Counted from the first letter of the stretch, positions 38,348-48,702 are shown. The stretch: 64,000 nt of DNA from Anaeromyxobacter paludicola (GCF_023169965.1 NZ_AP025592.1:1488001-1552000); one strand, 5' to 3'. Translations and numbers: made by a program. The notes: generated by a model not told the origin, from the letters alone.

Positions 38348-39565
38348 CTACTCGGCGGGCGGGAGGAGGACGTAACCGCCCTCCCCCTTCCGGCGGTAAT
38401 AGTAATCCTCCGACCAGGGGTACTTCAGGTCCGCCGGGGTGGCCAGCCCGGTCTCGACCAGCGCCGAGAGCCCCGGCGGGTACTCGCCCTTCTCCAGCCG
38501 GTAGATCTCGAGGGCGCCGCGCAGCCGCGCCAGCTCCGCCCGCGACACGAAGCGGTGGGCGCCGTTGTCGCGCAGGACGCGCCCGGCGCCGGGATCGGCG
38601 AAGGAGAGCCCGCGGTCGTTCGCCTGGAACGCCAGGAAGGCGAGCACCGCCGCGATCGCGCCGGTGGCGAGGACGCGGGCCACGCCCTCCTTGATCCGCT
38701 CGCGCCAGTCGCGGGTGTAGGCGCCCACGCTGGCCGCGGCCGAGCGGCGCGGCGGGGGGATCGCCCCGAGGAGCCCCTGGTTCACGAGGTTGAGGAGCGC
38801 CTTGCAGGTCTCGAACTCGCCGAGCCGGGAGAGGTCGATGATCTTCTCGACCGGGCGCCCGGGGGTGGCGAGGGCGTAGACGCGCCGGTCGTTGCGGGTG
38901 AGCGCGTCCTCGCCCGAGGCGTCGTCGCCGCCCGCGCCGCCGCCGTCGAAGGCGTCGAAGGCCGCGTCCACGTCGTCGCCCGGCTGCGCCGGCGCGCCCG
39001 GGCCCGGGGGCGGCGGCTCCGGGGCGAGCTCGCGCAGCCGCTCGAAGGTCATCGCCGTCGAGGTGATCTTCTTGCGGACGAGGGGCCACTCGTCCACCTG
39101 GCGGAAGCCCTCCATCAGCACCGACTCGGCGCGGATGGGGCTCATGGTCTCGGGGTCGTACTCGACCTCGCCGGGCTCGAAGGCGTAGGTGCCGCTGCGC
39201 CAGTGGAAGAGCTTGAAGACCGTCTCCGTGGTCTGGAGCGAGGTCATCTGGCGCAGCTCGTCCTTCTGGACCGCGCCCATCTCCACCAGGATGTCGCCGA
39301 GCCGGCGGAGGCTGCGCTTCTGCTGCTCGAGCGCCGTCCGCAGCTGCTGGCGGCTGATGATCTCGGCGCGGACGAGGAGGTTGCCGAGCCGCTCCTTGGC
39401 CTTGCGCCCGGCGTACTCGGCCGAGACCACGTTCCCGTCGGACATGACGATGTGGATCTCGTCGTCCTTCGAGGAGAGGTGCAGCACGCCGCTCTTGGCC
39501 TGCTGGCCGATGAGCTGGAGGATCTCGGCGATCCCGAAGTCCTTGAGGGTGCCCTTGAGCGCCAT
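38348..39565 (-). CDS. DUF4388 protein with a membrane helix and a pseudopilin-like C-terminal domain
   Basis: 405 residues. Residues 1-55 match DUF4388 (MALKGTLKDFGIAEILQLIG). Residues 60-135 resemble the N-terminal domain of type II secretion or pilus ATPases (RLGDILVEMGAVQKDEL). An acidic Gly-rich linker (185-225) leads to a transmembrane helix (296-313). Residues 343-405 resemble the C-terminal part of GspG-type pseudopilins (ALEIYRLEKGEYPPGLSALV then YPWSEDYYYRR). This combination is unusual and its function is unknown. It starts 3 bp after the TPR membrane protein gene, and phoH follows after 20 bp. Confidence 0.85.
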   Translation of the reverse strand: MALKGTLKDFGIAEILQLIGQQAKSGVLHLSSKDDEIHIVMSDGNVVSAEYAGRKAKERLGNLLVRAEIISRQQLRTALEQQKRSLRRLGDILVEMGAVQKDELRQMTSLQTTETVFKLFHWRSGTYAFEPGEVEYDPETMSPIRAESVLMEGFRQVDEWPLVRKKITSTAMTFERLRELAPEPPPPGPGAPAQPGDDVDAAFDAFDGGGAGGDDASGEDALTRNDRRVYALATPGRPVEKIIDLSRLGEFETCKALLNLVNQGLLGAIPPPRRSAAASVGAYTRDWRERIKEGVARVLATGAIAAVLAFLAFQANDRGLSFADPGAGRVLRDNGAHRFVSRAELARLRGALEIYRLEKGEYPPGLSALVETGLATPADLKYPWSEDYYYRRKGEGGYVLLPPAE

Positions 39566-39568
39566 GGG

Positions 39569-41785
39569 TCAGCGCCTCCCCTTCCGGAAGGCGTCGCGCA
39601 CGGCGACGAGGTGGACCGCCGCCGCGAGCGGCAGCGAGAGCGCGAGCTTGAGCCCCGGCGCGTAGGCCGAGGGGACCTGGGCGGGCAGCACGCCGCGCCA
39701 GCTCCAGGCGGCGAAGGCGAGCGCGGCGAAGAGGACGAGGTAGGCCGACCCGCGCACGGCGCGCCCGGCCCAGACGTGCCCCGCCCCGCCGCCGAGGACG
39801 GCCAGCGCGCGCGCCGTCCAGGCGCTCACGCGGGCGTGGCGCTTCACCTGCGCCTCCTTGCGGAGCCGGTCGCGCACCTCCACCACGCCCTTCTGCACGA
39901 AGACGTTGACGCACTGGCCGCAGAGCGCGCCCTGGAGGTGGTCGCAGCGCCGGCAGGCGGGCCGGCCGCACTTCTCGCAGGTGTGGCTCGGCGAGAGCCA
40001 GCGCCCCGCGAGCGCGAGCGCCCAGAGCAGCGCGAGCAGCGCCCCCGGCGCCCAGGGCCAGAGCTCGCCCGGGATCCAGCGCGCCAGCCTGGCCCGGACC
40101 GCCTCGCGGACCGCGGGCTGCGCGCCGGCGTCGGCGAGGGCATCGAGCTCGCCCGGGGGCACGGGCACGTCCACGAGGTAGCGGTTGGCCCGGAAGTCGT
40201 CGTCCGAGCCGTAGCGGTCGAGCAGCTCGTGATCCTCGAGCACGGCGCGCTTGCGCGCCTCCTGCGCCTGCTCCAGCGCCGACTGGCGAAGGTAGATCTT
40301 GGAGAGGCCGTAGTGGGCCGCCGCGAGCGTGGTCACCTCGGCGGGCGCGCGATCCGCCGCCGAGAGGTAGGCCGCCTTGGCGGCGTCGAGGTCGCCCTCG
40401 AGGAACGAGACGTTGCCGAGGTTCACGAGCACCGCGCCCGAGCGCGGGTCGGCCGCGGCGGCCTTCTCGTACCAGGCGCGGGCCCGGTCGAGCGCCCCGC
40501 GCCGCTTCTCCCAGCGGCCGAGCGCCGCCAGCGCCGGCGCGGGCAGCGACTCCGCCTCCGCCCGCGCGGCGAGCCGCGCCGCGGTCTCCTCGGCCCCGCC
40601 GGCGCGCTCGAGCTCCCAGACCTGCTCGCCGAGGGTCCCGCTGAACGCCGTCGCCCGGGCCGAGAGCGCCGACAGCCCGGGGAGCGCGATCACCACGGCG
40701 AGGGCGGCGGTCGCGAGGAGCCGCTCGGCGAGCGAGAGGTAGAGGAAGGCCGCGAGGGCGAAGGCCGCGAGCACCGCGAGCGGCCCGAGCCGGAAGACCA
40801 CCGGCAGCGAGAGCAGCACCACGGCGAGGAAGCCGGCCTGGACCGAGGTGCCTCCCCGGACGACCGGGAGGTGGTGGAAGTCGTGCAGGAACAGCCGCAG
40901 CGTCCGGGCGAAGAGCACCACCACGAGCAGCGCCGCCGCGGCCAGGAGGCCGGCGAGCGCGGCACCGAGCAGGTCGGCCAGCAGGGCCCGCCGCGCGTGC
41001 GGCTCGCGCAGCGCCGCCCCCGCGGCCTCGCGGAGCGCGTCCAGCGCGGCCAGGGGACGCCCCGGCTCCCGCGCCAGCCGGGCGTGGGCGAGCGCGAGCC
41101 AGCCGTCGGGCAGGTCGGGGGCGAGCTGGACCGCGAGCTCGGCGTGCGAGACCGCGTCGGCGGGGGCGCGGGCGTCGAGCGCGCGCTCGGCGTCGCGCGC
41201 CTCGGCGGCCGCCTCGGGCACGAGGTTCTCGATCCCGAGCTCGCGCATGCCGGAGAGGATCGCCTTCTGGGCCGAGAGCGCCGTCGGGAGGTCCTGCTCG
41301 CGCAGCGCGCGGCGGCGCTCCTGCCACCGCGCGGCGAGGTCGGCGCGGGTGGCCCGGACCGGCTCGATGGCGCGGGTCGCGCTCGGGTCGGGCCTGGGCG
41401 GGGCGGCGGCCGGCGCAGCCGGCGCGGCGGCGGCTGGGGCCGTCTGGGAGGCCGCGGGCGCGCCCACCTGCGGGGCGGCGGCGGCCGGCGCCGAGGTGCC
41501 CGCCGCGGCGCGAGGCGCGGAGGGCGTGGCCGGGAGGGCCGGGGCGGCGCGCTCGCGCGCCCGCTCGGGGGCGGCCCGGTCCTCCGGAGCGGCCGCCTGC
41601 GACGGCGGCTGGGGCTCCTCCTCCTGCTGCAGGTCGTCGGTGACGAGCGAGGGCGCCGCCACCTGGGCGAGCGCGGGCGCCGTCCACAGGCCGGCGGCGA
41701 GCAGGAGGAGGCCGGCGCAACGGCGCGATGCGACGCGCGTCGTTCGCCGGGGCGACGGGGCGGGTGTTCTGGGCGACCCTCTCAA
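39569..41785 (-). CDS. Membrane protein with TPR repeats and a C-terminal zinc ribbon, function unknown
   Basis: 738 residues from a TTG start. An N-terminal signal sequence (about 20-41, CAGLLLLAAGLWTAPALAQ) is followed by a Pro/Ala-rich region to about 130, helical repeats, a hydrophobic block (about 270-375), TPR-like repeats (about 410-500), another helix, a CEKCG/CRRCD/CGQC zinc ribbon near 620-640, and two final helices. It heads the run to phoH and ybeY. The start is uncertain because there is no ATG or clear Shine-Dalgarno. No established role is known to me. Confidence 0.75.
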   Translation of the reverse strand: MRGSPRTPAPSPRRTTRVASRRCAGLLLLAAGLWTAPALAQVAAPSLVTDDLQQEEEPQPPSQAAAPEDRAAPERARERAAPALPATPSAPRAAAGTSAPAAAAPQVGAPAASQTAPAAAAPAAPAAAPPRPDPSATRAIEPVRATRADLAARWQERRRALREQDLPTALSAQKAILSGMRELGIENLVPEAAAEARDAERALDARAPADAVSHAELAVQLAPDLPDGWLALAHARLAREPGRPLAALDALREAAGAALREPHARRALLADLLGAALAGLLAAAALLVVVLFARTLRLFLHDFHHLPVVRGGTSVQAGFLAVVLLSLPVVFRLGPLAVLAAFALAAFLYLSLAERLLATAALAVVIALPGLSALSARATAFSGTLGEQVWELERAGGAEETAARLAARAEAESLPAPALAALGRWEKRRGALDRARAWYEKAAAADPRSGAVLVNLGNVSFLEGDLDAAKAAYLSAADRAPAEVTTLAAAHYGLSKIYLRQSALEQAQEARKRAVLEDHELLDRYGSDDDFRANRYLVDVPVPPGELDALADAGAQPAVREAVRARLARWIPGELWPWAPGALLALLWALALAGRWLSPSHTCEKCGRPACRRCDHLQGALCGQCVNVFVQKGVVEVRDRLRKEAQVKRHARVSAWTARALAVLGGGAGHVWAGRAVRGSAYLVLFAALAFAAWSWRGVLPAQVPSAYAPGLKLALSLPLAAAVHLVAVRDAFRKGRR

Positions 41786-41833
41786 GCGAGTTCGGATGCT
41801 AGCACGGGCCCGTTTGGGCTAGAAAACTCCGGC

Positions 41834-42643
41834 ATGAGCCGATCGACGGAAGCGATGGAGAGGCTGCTCGGGATCATGTCGCGCCTGCGCGGCCCGGGCG
41901 GCTGCCCCTGGGACCGCGAGCAGACGATGGACTCGCTGCGGCCGTACGTGCTCGAGGAGACCTACGAGGTGCTCGAGGCGATGCAGTCGGGCGATCCCCG
42001 GGCGCACTGCGAGGAGCTCGGAGACCTCCTCCTCCAGATCGTCTTCCAGGCCGAGCTGGCGAGCGAGCAGCGGCAGTTCGACTTCGCCGACGTGGCGGAG
42101 GCGATCTCGCAGAAGCTCGTCTACCGCCACCCGCACGTGTTCGGCGGGGCCGAGGTGAAGGACTCGGCGGCGGTGCTGCAGCAGTGGGCGGCGCTGAAGC
42201 GGAAGGAGAAGCAGGCCAGGGGCGGCGGGAAGAGCGTCCTCGAGGGCGTGCCGCGCGAGCTGCCGTCGCTCGCGCGCGCCGAGCGGCTCACCGAGAAGGC
42301 GAGCCGCATCGGCTTCGACTGGCCGGAGGTGGCCGGGGCGCGAGCCAAGGTGGACGAGGAGCTCGCCGAGCTCGACGAGGCCCTCGCGGGCGACGACCGG
42401 CGCCGCGTCGAGGAGGAGCTCGGGGACGTGCTGTTCGCGCTCGCCAACGTGGCCCGCAAGCTCTCGATCCCGCCGGAGGAGGCCCTGCGCGGGGCCGTGG
42501 ACCGCTTCGTCGCCCGTTTCCAGTACATCGAGGAGGAGCTGGAGCGGCGCGGCATCCCTCACGCGGGGGCCTCTCTCGAAGAGATGGAGGCGCTCTGGCA
42601 GGAGGCCAAGCGGAAGTTTTCCCAAGAGGGGAAGGGGAGCTAG
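41834..42643 (+). CDS. mazG: Nucleoside triphosphate pyrophosphohydrolase MazG
   Basis: Hydrolyses non-canonical or excess NTPs to NMP and PPi. 269 residues in two MazG repeats: the first with GGCPWDREQT and EELGDLLLQIVFQAE, the second with VEEELGDVLFALANVAR. The EExxE/ExxD metal-binding pattern is in both. It diverges from the TPR protein gene across 48 bp. TAGAAA at 41820-41825 may serve as a -10 box only 9 nt before the ATG. Confidence 0.95.
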   Translation: MSRSTEAMERLLGIMSRLRGPGGCPWDREQTMDSLRPYVLEETYEVLEAMQSGDPRAHCEELGDLLLQIVFQAELASEQRQFDFADVAEAISQKLVYRHPHVFGGAEVKDSAAVLQQWAALKRKEKQARGGGKSVLEGVPRELPSLARAERLTEKASRIGFDWPEVAGARAKVDEELAELDEALAGDDRRRVEEELGDVLFALANVARKLSIPPEEALRGAVDRFVARFQYIEEELERRGIPHAGASLEEMEALWQEAKRKFSQEGKGS

Positions 42644-42684
42644 CCGACTCCCGCCAAGCGGCCGCCCCCGTCAAGACCGAAGTT

Positions 42685-42693
42685 TGTGGATAA
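42685..42693 (+). promoter_or_regulatory. DnaA box (perfect match)
   Basis: TGTGGATAA is the reverse complement of the strong DnaA box TTATCCACA. It lies 42 bp after the mazG stop and has two weaker same-orientation neighbours in the same intergenic region. Confidence 0.55.
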
Positions 42694-43218
42694 CTGGTGG
42701 AGAAACTCGGCGTGGCCTGCGCGACACCCTGTCGTTTCCTCCACGTCACGGCTTTGCAAGCGCGGTTCCTACCCATGAAGCTGCTGGAATAACGGTGTCT
42801 TGGACCGATACCGCTCGCCTGCCTGGCCGGGCCATCATCCCTGCCGGGTGCCGCGCCCCCCCCGCTTTCATCCTGGGTGGATAACTCAGAGCGCAGCCGC
42901 CCCGGACCCGTCGCGAGATGTGGGCAATCGGCCCACCTCACGCCAGTTCCTTGACGCTCAAGCCAGAGCCGGGCGCCTGCCCGGCTCCCCCGCTCCGCCG
43001 TAGGGCGAGCGCAGCACGCGTCGCTGCCGGCCACGTGGCACAAGCGCTCGCCACGCACCCTCGGCGCACGGCGCGGCCGGAGCGGGCCGCGCCGGCGGCC
43101 CCACCCTCCCCGCTCCCTCCCGCCGGCGCGACGTCGCGGCGCAACCCGCGTCGCGAGCGCGATCCGGACCCGCGCCGTCTGCCGGCCCGGGAAAGCAGCC
43201 GAGAGGCCTCGTACCTGC

Positions 43219-43247
43219 TTGACGTCGCGCGCGCCGGAAGGTAGAGA
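43219..43247 (+). promoter_or_regulatory. rpsT promoter
   Basis: TTGACG (43219-43224), 17-bp spacer, TAGAGA (43242-43247). Transcription should start near 43254, leaving a leader of about 32 nt that ends in the hairpin at 43274-43285. Confidence 0.55.
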
Positions 43248-43273
43248 ACGCCGCTCTCTATCTATCTGATTCT

Positions 43274-43285
43274 CGGAGAACTCCG
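43274..43285 (+). promoter_or_regulatory. Hairpin covering the rpsT Shine-Dalgarno
   Basis: CGGAGAACTCCG is a perfect inverted repeat (CGGA-GAAC-TCCG) that contains the Shine-Dalgarno GGAG and ends at the base before the UUG start codon. It could mask the ribosome site and take part in S20 autoregulation. Confidence 0.5.
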
Positions 43286-43555
43286 TTGGCCAACACCCGC
43301 TCGGCTGAGAAGCGCAACCGTCAGGCGCAGAAGCGCCGCACCCGCAACGTCCACGTCCGTACGAGCGTGAAGGGCGCCGTCAAGAAGGCTCGCGAGGCCA
43401 TCGCCCAGGGCGGTGACACGAAGCAGGCCGTCGTCGAGGCCTCTCGCGCGCTCTCGAAGGCCGCCTCGAAGGGCGTCCTGCACAAGAACGCGGTCTCGCG
43501 CCGCATCTCGCGCCTCGCCAAGGCCGCGGCCAAGGCCGCGAAGCCCCAGGCGTAA
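43286..43555 (+). CDS. rpsT: 30S ribosomal protein S20, UUG start
   Basis: Primary 16S rRNA-binding protein of the small subunit. 89 residues, Lys/Arg/Ala-rich, beginning MANTRSAEKRNRQAQK, the typical S20 N terminus. The start codon is TTG, with GGAG 7 nt upstream. E. coli rpsT also starts with UUG, where this takes part in translational feedback. It has its own promoter and terminator, so it is a single-gene unit. Confidence 0.96.
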   Translation: MANTRSAEKRNRQAQKRRTRNVHVRTSVKGAVKKAREAIAQGGDTKQAVVEASRALSKAASKGVLHKNAVSRRISRLAKAAAKAAKPQA

Positions 43556-43582
43556 GGCGCCGTTCGACCGCGCCTCACCGCA

Positions 43583-43624
43583 CGAGCGGCCTGACCCCTC
43601 GGGTCACGGCCGCTCGAGCTTTTC
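43583..43624 (+). terminator. Rho-independent terminator of rpsT
   Basis: A long stem pairs CGAGCGGCC-TGACCC with GGGTCA-C-GGCCGCTCG around a CTC loop (43583-43616), with one bulged C, and is followed by a short T-run (43620-43623). It overlaps the last codons of the convergent lptE gene, whose stop codon lies in the right arm. Confidence 0.8.
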
Positions 43625-44122
43625 CACCAGATCCCGCCCCAGCGCCTCGGCCGCCCTTCGCAGGGCGAGCCGCCGCCGGCCCTCGGTCTCGAGGGGATCC
43701 TGGCCGGCGACGTACTCCTCGTTGCGGGCCAGCGGGAGCTCCGCGACCGGCTTGCCGTCCACGGCGAGCCGGGCCCGGACCGCCAGCGTGAGCACGAAGG
43801 TGGTGCCCGCCGGCAGGAAGCGGATCGTCTCCACCTCCCCCTCGATGCGGGCCCGGTCCCCCGGCCGGCCCGACGCGCCGCGGCGCGCCAGCTCCTGGCG
43901 GACGGCCGCCGCCACCCAGGCGCCCGCCTCGGCGTCGGAGGAGCGGTTGTCGAAGGGCGGCACGAAGATCCGCTCCGCCCCGGGGGGCAGCCGGCCGGCG
44001 CCGGAGGTGAACCCGTAGCCGCAGCCCGCGGCGAGGAGCAGCGCGGCGAGGAGCCCGGCGCGCGCCGCCGCGAGCCGCCGGGGCGGCGCGAGGCGGCGGG
44101 CGGCTGGCGCGGCGCGGGCCAT
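43604..44122 (-). CDS. lptE: LPS assembly lipoprotein LptE
   Basis: 172 residues. A basic N terminus and hydrophobic segment lead to the lipobox LLLAAGC (Cys near residue 34), so it is a lipoprotein. The mature part starts with GYGFTSGAGRLPPGAERIFV, the LptE/RlpB pattern, and includes PPFDNRSSDAEAG. LptE plugs the LptD barrel to deliver LPS to the outer membrane. It follows leuS by 5 bp, an arrangement shared with many Gram-negatives. Confidence 0.87.
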   Translation of the reverse strand: MARAAPAARRLAPPRRLAAARAGLLAALLLAAGCGYGFTSGAGRLPPGAERIFVPPFDNRSSDAEAGAWVAAAVRQELARRGASGRPGDRARIEGEVETIRFLPAGTTFVLTLAVRARLAVDGKPVAELPLARNEEYVAGQDPLETEGRRRLALRRAAEALGRDLVEKLERP

Positions 44123-44127
44123 CGGCC

Positions 44128-46620
44128 CTACCCGACCACGAAGTTCACGAGCCGGCGGGGCACGAAGACCACCTTGCGGACGGTCTTGCCGGCGAGGTGG
44201 GCCTGCACCTTCTCGAGCCCCTCGGCGAGGGCCCGGACCTCGGCCTCCGCCGCGCCCACCGGCGCCTGCACCTCGCCGCGGAGCTTGCCGTTCACCTGGA
44301 CCGCGATGGTCACCACGTCGGCGGCGCAGAGCGCGGGGTCGAAGCCGGGCCACGGCGCCTCGGCGAGCAGCTTCCCCTCGGCGACCGGCCCGAGCACGGC
44401 GTGCCAGAGCTCCTCGGCCACGTGCGGCGCGAAGGGCGCGAGCAGCGCCGCCGCGGCCGCCAGGGCCTCGCGCACCGCCGCCCGGTCGGCCTCCGAGCCG
44501 GGCTCGAAGGCGTACAGCGCGTTCACGAGCTCCATCAGCGCGGCGATGCCGGTGTTGAACTTGAGGTCGCCCTCGAAGCCCTCGGTGACCCGCTTGATGG
44601 TCCGGTGCGTCCGCCGGCGCAGCTCGAGCGCCTCGCCGGAGGCGTCCGCCAGCGCCGCCTCGGACGCGCCGAAGCAGCCCTCGCGCGCCACGAAGATGCG
44701 CCAGACGCGCGAGAGGAACCGGAAGAGCCCCTCCACCTGCTCGTCCGACCAGTCGATGTCCTTCTCCGGCGGGGCGGCGAAGAGCATGAAGAGCCGCACC
44801 GTGTCGGCGCCGAAGCGCGACACCATCGGCCCCGGAGCGACCACGTTGCCCCAGCGCTTCGACATCTTCCGGCCGTCGGGGCCGTTCACGATCCCCTGGG
44901 TGACGAGCCGCTTCACCGGCTCGGCGCAGGGGACGAGCCCGAGCTCCTGCATCACCCGGTTCCAGAACCGGAAGTAGAGCAGGTGCATGACGGCGTGCTC
45001 GGGGCCGCCCACGTACACGTCCACCGGGAGCCAGCGCCGCGCCGCCTCGGGGTCGAACGGGCGCTGGTCGTCCTTCGGCGACAGGTAGCGCGCGTAGTAC
45101 CAGGAGGAGTCGACGAAGGTGTCCATCGTCTCCGTCTCGCGCTTCGCCGGCTTGCCGCAGGTCGGGCAGGTGGTGTTCACGAAGGACGGCACCTTCGCGA
45201 GCGGCGGCTCGCCGGTGCCGGTGATGATCGCCTCGTCGGGCAGGACCACCGGGAGCTGGTCCACGGGCACCGGCACCGCGCCGTGGTCCTCGCAGTAGAC
45301 GATGGGGATGGGCGTGCCCCAGTAGCGCTGGCGCGAGAAGCCCCAGTCGCGCAGGTGCCAGCGGACGGTCGGGGCGCCGAAGCCCCTCTCCTTCGCCTCC
45401 GCCGAGAGCCGCCGGCGCGCCTCGGCGCTGGTGAGCCCGGTGGCGGTCCCGCTGCTCACGAGCCGCCCGTCGTCGGTGAAGGCCGCCTCGAGGCGGGCCT
45501 CCTCCACCGGCTCGCCCACGGCCGGCTGGATCACCACCCGGATCGGCAGGCCGTACTTCCTCGCGAACTCGAAGTCGCGCTGGTCGTGGGCCGGCACGCT
45601 CATGACGGCGCCGGTGCCGTACTCGGCGAGCACGAAGTTGGCGACCCAGATCGGCACCTCCTCGCCGGTGAACGGGTTCACCGCGTGGGCGCCGGTGAAG
45701 ACGCCCTCCTTCGGCGCGCCCTCGCCGGTGCGCTCGGCGGCGTCGGTCCGGCGCATCCGCTCCACGAACGCCTGCACCGCCTCGCGCTGGGCCGGGGTGG
45801 TGAGCTCGGCGGTGAGCGGGTGCTCGGGGGCGAGCACCACGTAGGTGCAGCCGTGGATGGTGTCCACCCGCGTGGTGAAGACCTTCACCGTCCGGCCGGA
45901 GCCGGCCACGGCGAAGTCCACCTCGGCGCCCTCGCTCTTGCCGATCCAGTTCCGCTGCATGGTGGTGACGCGCTCGGGCCACTCGGTGAGCCCGTCGAGC
46001 CCGTCGAGGAGATCCTGGGCGTAGGCGGTGATGCGGAAGGCCCACTCCGGGATCTGCTTCTCGAGCACCTTCGACCCGCAGCGCTCGCAGGTCTCGTCCA
46101 CCACCTGCTCGTTGGCGATGACGGTGTTGCAGCCGGTGCACCAGTTGGCCTTGCCGACGCGCCGGTAGACGATGCCCTTCTCGAGCATCTTCACGAAGAA
46201 CCACTGGTTCCAGCGGTAGTAGGAGGGATCGGCGGTGACGATCTCCCGGTCCCAGTCGAAGGAGTAGCCGAGGCTCTTCATCTCGGCGCGGAAGCTGACG
46301 ATGTTCTCCTCGGTGCGGGCGCGCGGGTGCTTGCCGTCCTTGATGGCGGCGTTCTCGGCCGGGAGCCCCAGGGCGTCGAAGCCGATGGGGTGGAGGACGT
46401 CGAAGCCCTTCATGCGCAGGTGGCGGGCCAGCGCGTCGCCGATGGTGTAGACGCGGGCGTGCCCCATGTGCATGGCGCCGGAGGGATAGGGGAACATCTC
46501 GAGGACGTACCGCTCCTCGGCCTGGGGGCGGCGGCCGGCGTGGAAGACGCCGGCGTCGCGCCAGCGCCCCTGCCAGCGGGACTCGATCGACTGCGGCTCG
46601 TAACGCTCGTTCATGGACAT
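44128..46620 (-). CDS. leuS: Leucyl-tRNA synthetase
   Basis: Class I synthetase charging tRNA-Leu. 830 residues, full length. The HIGH motif is HMGH ([19 protein letters not shown]) near residue 50 and KMSKR ([11 protein letters not shown]) near 590. The editing domain (about 225-420) lies between, and CxxC zinc ribbons occur (CTGCN, CERCG; CPTCG). A second ATG two codons later (MNERY) is an alternative start; neither has a clear Shine-Dalgarno. It leads leuS-lptE. Confidence 0.97.
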   Translation of the reverse strand: MSMNERYEPQSIESRWQGRWRDAGVFHAGRRPQAEERYVLEMFPYPSGAMHMGHARVYTIGDALARHLRMKGFDVLHPIGFDALGLPAENAAIKDGKHPRARTEENIVSFRAEMKSLGYSFDWDREIVTADPSYYRWNQWFFVKMLEKGIVYRRVGKANWCTGCNTVIANEQVVDETCERCGSKVLEKQIPEWAFRITAYAQDLLDGLDGLTEWPERVTTMQRNWIGKSEGAEVDFAVAGSGRTVKVFTTRVDTIHGCTYVVLAPEHPLTAELTTPAQREAVQAFVERMRRTDAAERTGEGAPKEGVFTGAHAVNPFTGEEVPIWVANFVLAEYGTGAVMSVPAHDQRDFEFARKYGLPIRVVIQPAVGEPVEEARLEAAFTDDGRLVSSGTATGLTSAEARRRLSAEAKERGFGAPTVRWHLRDWGFSRQRYWGTPIPIVYCEDHGAVPVPVDQLPVVLPDEAIITGTGEPPLAKVPSFVNTTCPTCGKPAKRETETMDTFVDSSWYYARYLSPKDDQRPFDPEAARRWLPVDVYVGGPEHAVMHLLYFRFWNRVMQELGLVPCAEPVKRLVTQGIVNGPDGRKMSKRWGNVVAPGPMVSRFGADTVRLFMLFAAPPEKDIDWSDEQVEGLFRFLSRVWRIFVAREGCFGASEAALADASGEALELRRRTHRTIKRVTEGFEGDLKFNTGIAALMELVNALYAFEPGSEADRAAVREALAAAAALLAPFAPHVAEELWHAVLGPVAEGKLLAEAPWPGFDPALCAADVVTIAVQVNGKLRGEVQAPVGAAEAEVRALAEGLEKVQAHLAGKTVRKVVFVPRRLVNFVVG

Positions 46621-46641
46621 GGTCGGTTCTCGGGGCCGGGG

Positions 46642-46670
46642 ATATTACCGCGAGCCCAGGGCTTTTCCAC
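46642..46670 (-). promoter_or_regulatory. leuS promoter
   Basis: GTGGAA (46670-46665), 17-bp spacer, TAATAT (46647-46642). The predicted start near 46635 leaves about 15 nt before the first leuS ATG. Confidence 0.45.
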
Positions 46671-46706
46671 GACGGAACGCCGCGGGCTTCCGCGCGCGAC
46701 CTCGGG

Positions 46707-46712
46707 TATATT
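46707..46712 (+). promoter_or_regulatory. asnS -10 box
   Basis: TATATT matches the -10 consensus at 5 of 6 positions. The region 17 bp upstream (GGGCTT) is a poor -35. GGAGGG lies 6 nt before the asnS ATG, giving a leader of about 18 nt. Confidence 0.4.
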
Positions 46713-46736
46713 GCGCCCGCCCCGGAGGGAACCGAC

Positions 46737-48041
<1,305 letters not shown>

Positions 48042-48064
48042 TCGCGGGCGGCCCCCGCCATTCC

Positions 48065-48118
48065 CGAAACGGACGCTGGCCCCCGCGAGCCCTGTCTCCC
48101 GGGGGCCGCCTCGTTTCG
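48065..48118 (+). terminator. Nested inverted repeat after asnS, possible terminator
   Basis: Outer arms CGAAACG (48065-48071) and CGTTTCG (48112-48118) enclose inner arms GGCCCCCG (48078-48085) and CGGGGGCC (48100-48107), both centred near 48092. No T-run follows, so if it ends transcription it may do so with help from Rho, or act only as a 3' stabiliser. Confidence 0.45.
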
Positions 48119-48198
48119 AGGGCCGCGCGCCCTTGCCCGGCCCGCCGCGCTGCGCAGATCTCCCGCGCCGCCACTCCCGGCGGCGGAGGAGGCAAGCC

Positions 48199-48675
48199 AT
48201 GGCGATGGACATCAAGCAGGCGCAGCGCCGGTTGATCGAGGAGGCCTTCGGCAAGGGGAACTTCGACGTCTACGACGAGCTCTGCGATCCCTCGTACCGC
48301 GCCCACGACCCGCTCACCGGCGACGCCGACCTGGCGCAGGAGCGCGAGCTCGTGCGGGGCTACCGGACCGCCTTCCCGGATCTCAAGCCGACCATCCTGC
48401 AGTCCTGGGTGGACGCCGACGGCGACACCTGCTTCACCCGCTGGCGCATGACCGGCACGCACCGCGCCCCGCTCATGGGGATCGCCCCGACCGGCAAGTC
48501 CTGCACGGTCGAGGGGATCTCCATCTCCCACTTCAAGGGCGGGAAGGTCGCCGAGGAGTGGTCCCAGTGGGACGCCCTCGGCCTCATGCGGCAGCTCGGG
48601 CAGGGGGCGGGGATGGGCGCCCAGCAGCAGGGTCGCGGCGCCGGGTTGGGCCAGACGGCGCAGCAGCCGCACTGA
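48199..48675 (+). CDS. SnoaL-like/ester cyclase-family protein
   Basis: 158 residues with GGAGGAGG upstream of the ATG. The cone-shaped SnoaL/NTF2-like fold is suggested by YDELCDPSYRAHDPLTG, HRAPLMGIAPTGKSCTVEGI and KVAEEWSQWDALGLMRQLG. Such proteins can be polyketide cyclases, isomerases or non-enzymatic binders; here the substrate is unknown. The last 25 residues are Gln/Gly-rich and probably disordered. Confidence 0.82.
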   Translation: MAMDIKQAQRRLIEEAFGKGNFDVYDELCDPSYRAHDPLTGDADLAQERELVRGYRTAFPDLKPTILQSWVDADGDTCFTRWRMTGTHRAPLMGIAPTGKSCTVEGISISHFKGGKVAEEWSQWDALGLMRQLGQGAGMGAQQQGRGAGLGQTAQQPH

Positions 48676-48702
48676 GCCAGCGCGCGGGCCTGCTCGGCCC
48701 GG

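Larger units (their letters stand above)
42644..43285. other. 642-bp non-coding region with DnaA-box-like sites between mazG and rpsT
   Basis: No convincing gene in either strand. A perfect DnaA box (TGTGGATAA) is at 42685-42693. A 7/9 match (GGTGGAGAA) follows directly at 42696-42704, and an 8/9 match (GGTGGATAA) is at 42876-42884, all in the same orientation. The first half is less GC-extreme than the surroundings. The last 70 bp hold the rpsT promoter and leader. It could be an origin or a DnaA-titrating region; dnaA is not within the window. Confidence 0.5.
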
